A DNA stretch of 64,000 nucleotides, taken from assembly GCF_011752005.1 (NCBI RefSeq), contig NZ_JAAIJZ010000004.1:8335-72334 (forward strand), read 5' to 3'. A program made the translations under genes and the position numbers. This document shows positions 63,116 through 64,000 of the stretch, in pieces (the first letter of the stretch is position 1; each line of letters begins with the position of its first letter). Below the pieces are notes generated by a model. The model made no database searches and was not told the origin of the DNA. It saw nothing but the letters and a program-made list of their open reading frames with translations. The stretch is from Canibacter zhoujuaniae. Its GTDB lineage: Bacteria; Actinomycetota; Actinomycetes; Actinomycetales; Microbacteriaceae.

Positions 63116-64000
63116 TTAGTTCTTGCGGCGGCGCAGCAGAAGTGCTGCAGCACCTGCGAGGCTTGCCAGCGCAGCCATACCGAACAGAGTTGAATTCTCT
63201 GCACCGGTGTTTGCCAGCACCTTCTTAGCCTTACCTGATCCGTTATTTACCGGATCGGTCTTGCCGTCACCTGCATTGCCACCCTGATCTTCGCCACCAT
63301 CGGTTGGTGCACCGGTGTTGTCTTTAGAGTTCGGGTTGGTCTTTGGATCGTTAGCGTTTGGATCGTCAATAGTTTTACCTGTTGTTGGATCCACGATGGT
63401 GTTGATTTCTTCACCATCTTTTACGCCGTCACCATCGGTGTCAGGGTTCTTCGGGTCGGTGTTACCTGGGTTGCCGTTCTCGTCGAACTTGTTGTCCTTG
63501 AACGGGTTCTTTTCGCCAGATACTTCGTCACCGTCGTTGATTCCGTCACCGTCGGTGTCAGGGTTGGTTGGGTTGGTGCCCAGTTCCTTTTCCTGACCGT
63601 CGGTCAGCCCGTCACCATCAGTGTCTGGGTTGGTTGGGTCGGTTCCGTCAGCCAACTCCTGATCGTCGGTCACACCGTCACCGTCGGTGTCTTTAGAGTT
63701 CGGGTTGGTCTTTGGATCGTTAGCGTTTGGATCGTCAATAGTTTTACCTGTTGTTGGATCCACGATGGTGTTGATTTCTTCACCATCTTTTACGCCGTCA
63801 CCATCGGTGTCAGGGTTCTTCGGGTCGGTGTTACCTGGGTTGCCGTTCTCGTCGAACTTGTTGTCCTTGAACGGGTTCTTTTCGCCAGATACTTCGTCAC
63901 CGTCGTTGATTCCGTCACCGTCGGTGTCAGGGTTGGTTGGGTTGGTGCCCAGTTCCTTTTCCTGACCGTCGGTCAGCCCGTCACCATCAGTGTCTGGGTT
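63116..64000 (-). CDS. Sortase-anchored surface protein with Asp-rich type-3 repeats (C-terminal part; 5' end outside window)
   Basis: The last 294 residues of a cell-wall protein, open to the window edge. It consists of repeats of the DTDGDGxxDGxE type (for example NPDTDGDGLTDGQEKELGT), the pattern of calcium-binding thrombospondin type-3-like repeats. A Gly-rich spacer (GGEDQGGNAGDGKTDPVNNGSG), the LANTG sorting motif, a hydrophobic helix and the tail LLRRRKN follow. The repeats are arranged in a 123-residue super-unit that recurs exactly at the DNA level. It is likely an adhesin or stalk protein. The terminator at 63004 follows. Confidence 0.9.
   Translation of the reverse strand, partial: NPDTDGDGLTDGQEKELGTNPTNPDTDGDGINDGDEVSGEKNPFKDNKFDENGNPGNTDPKNPDTDGDGVKDGEEINTIVDPTTGKTIDDPNANDPKTNPNSKDTDGDGVTDDQELADGTDPTNPDTDGDGLTDGQEKELGTNPTNPDTDGDGINDGDEVSGEKNPFKDNKFDENGNPGNTDPKNPDTDGDGVKDGEEINTIVDPTTGKTIDDPNANDPKTNPNSKDNTGAPTDGGEDQGGNAGDGKTDPVNNGSGKAKKVLANTGAENSTLFGMAALASLAGAAALLLRRRKN
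63321..64000. repeat. Perfect 369-bp tandem repeat
   Basis: The sequence starting at 63321 recurs from 63690 with a period of 369 bp (123 codons), and I saw no difference up to the window edge, where the second copy is cut after 311 bp. In-frame copy number change would lengthen or shorten the surface protein. Confidence 0.93.

Noticed and set aside
63315..63965. Plus-strand open frames in the repeat region
   Set aside because: They are antisense to the Asp-rich repeats and exist only because the repeat lacks stops on that strand.

Overview
The window reads as the replication-origin region of a moderately AT-containing, probably host-associated actinobacterium. The gene order gyrA-gyrB-dciA-recF-dnaN-dnaA-rpmH-rnpA-yidD-yidC-jag-rsmG-parA-parB, the DUF6049 protein next to a CCA-adding enzyme, the rpsF-ssb-rpsR-rplI-dnaB block, a DUF3151 protein beside purA, and holB followed by a TAP-like lipoprotein and tRNA-Thr are all typical of Actinomycetota, and most like Microbacteriaceae. 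The family-level placement is my inference; no search was run.

Layout. 1-7.8 kb (minus strand): gyrA (3' end outside the window), gyrB, dciA-like DUF721, recF, dnaN, dnaA, with DnaA boxes in the dnaN-dnaA and dnaA-rpmH gaps. 8.1-13.5 kb (plus): rpmH, rnpA, yidD, yidC, jag, rsmG, parA, parB and a small membrane protein. 13.6-17.1 kb (minus): trxA, trxB and a DUF6049 envelope protein; murJ, expected between the last two, is absent. 17.2-23.7 kb (plus): cca, rpsF-ssb-rpsR-rplI, a 0.7-kb gap carrying a second array of DnaA boxes, dnaB and two small membrane proteins. 23.7-40.2 kb: purB, a PLP aminotransferase, a three-gene 2-oxoacid dehydrogenase complex (E1 alpha, E1 beta, E2), Sua5-like, LOG, YajQ, DUF3151, purA, chorismate mutase, an acidic protein, a putative DNA glycosylase, an S4 protein, an IMPACT protein, holB, a TAP-like lipoprotein and tRNA-Thr(CGT). 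Five perfect parS sites lie between 3.9 and 29.9 kb and serve the ParA/ParB pair encoded at 11-13 kb.

40.3-47.6 kb is an accessory island directly downstream of tRNA-Thr. It holds an SRPBCC-MarR gene pair bracketed by imperfect repeats, then a tightly overlapping three-gene putative restriction-modification cassette: a small protein with methyltransferase motif I but no NPPY, a second methyltransferase-like protein with NPPY but a degenerate motif I and a zinc-ribbon-like insert, and a GIY-YIG/T5orf172-like nuclease domain fused to an SF2 helicase. A broken Abi_2 (AbiD/AbiF-like) gene follows, with a structured leader that may be an abiF-type RNA. This cassette is my best candidate for a system without a well-described representative.

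47.6-64 kb returns to backbone and surface functions: a HerA-like ATPase, an exonuclease III, trpS, a complete riboflavin operon (ribD-ribE-ribBA-ribH), an ABC exporter, a sortase-anchored protein with a possible internal thioester domain, an APC permease, tRNA-Ser(GGA), a small membrane protein, tRNA-Thr(GGT), tRNA-Met(CAT), a second exonuclease III, and the C-terminal end of a sortase-anchored protein with calcium-type aspartate repeats and a perfect 369-bp tandem duplication that runs out of the window. No insertion sequence, integrase, rRNA or CRISPR array was seen.
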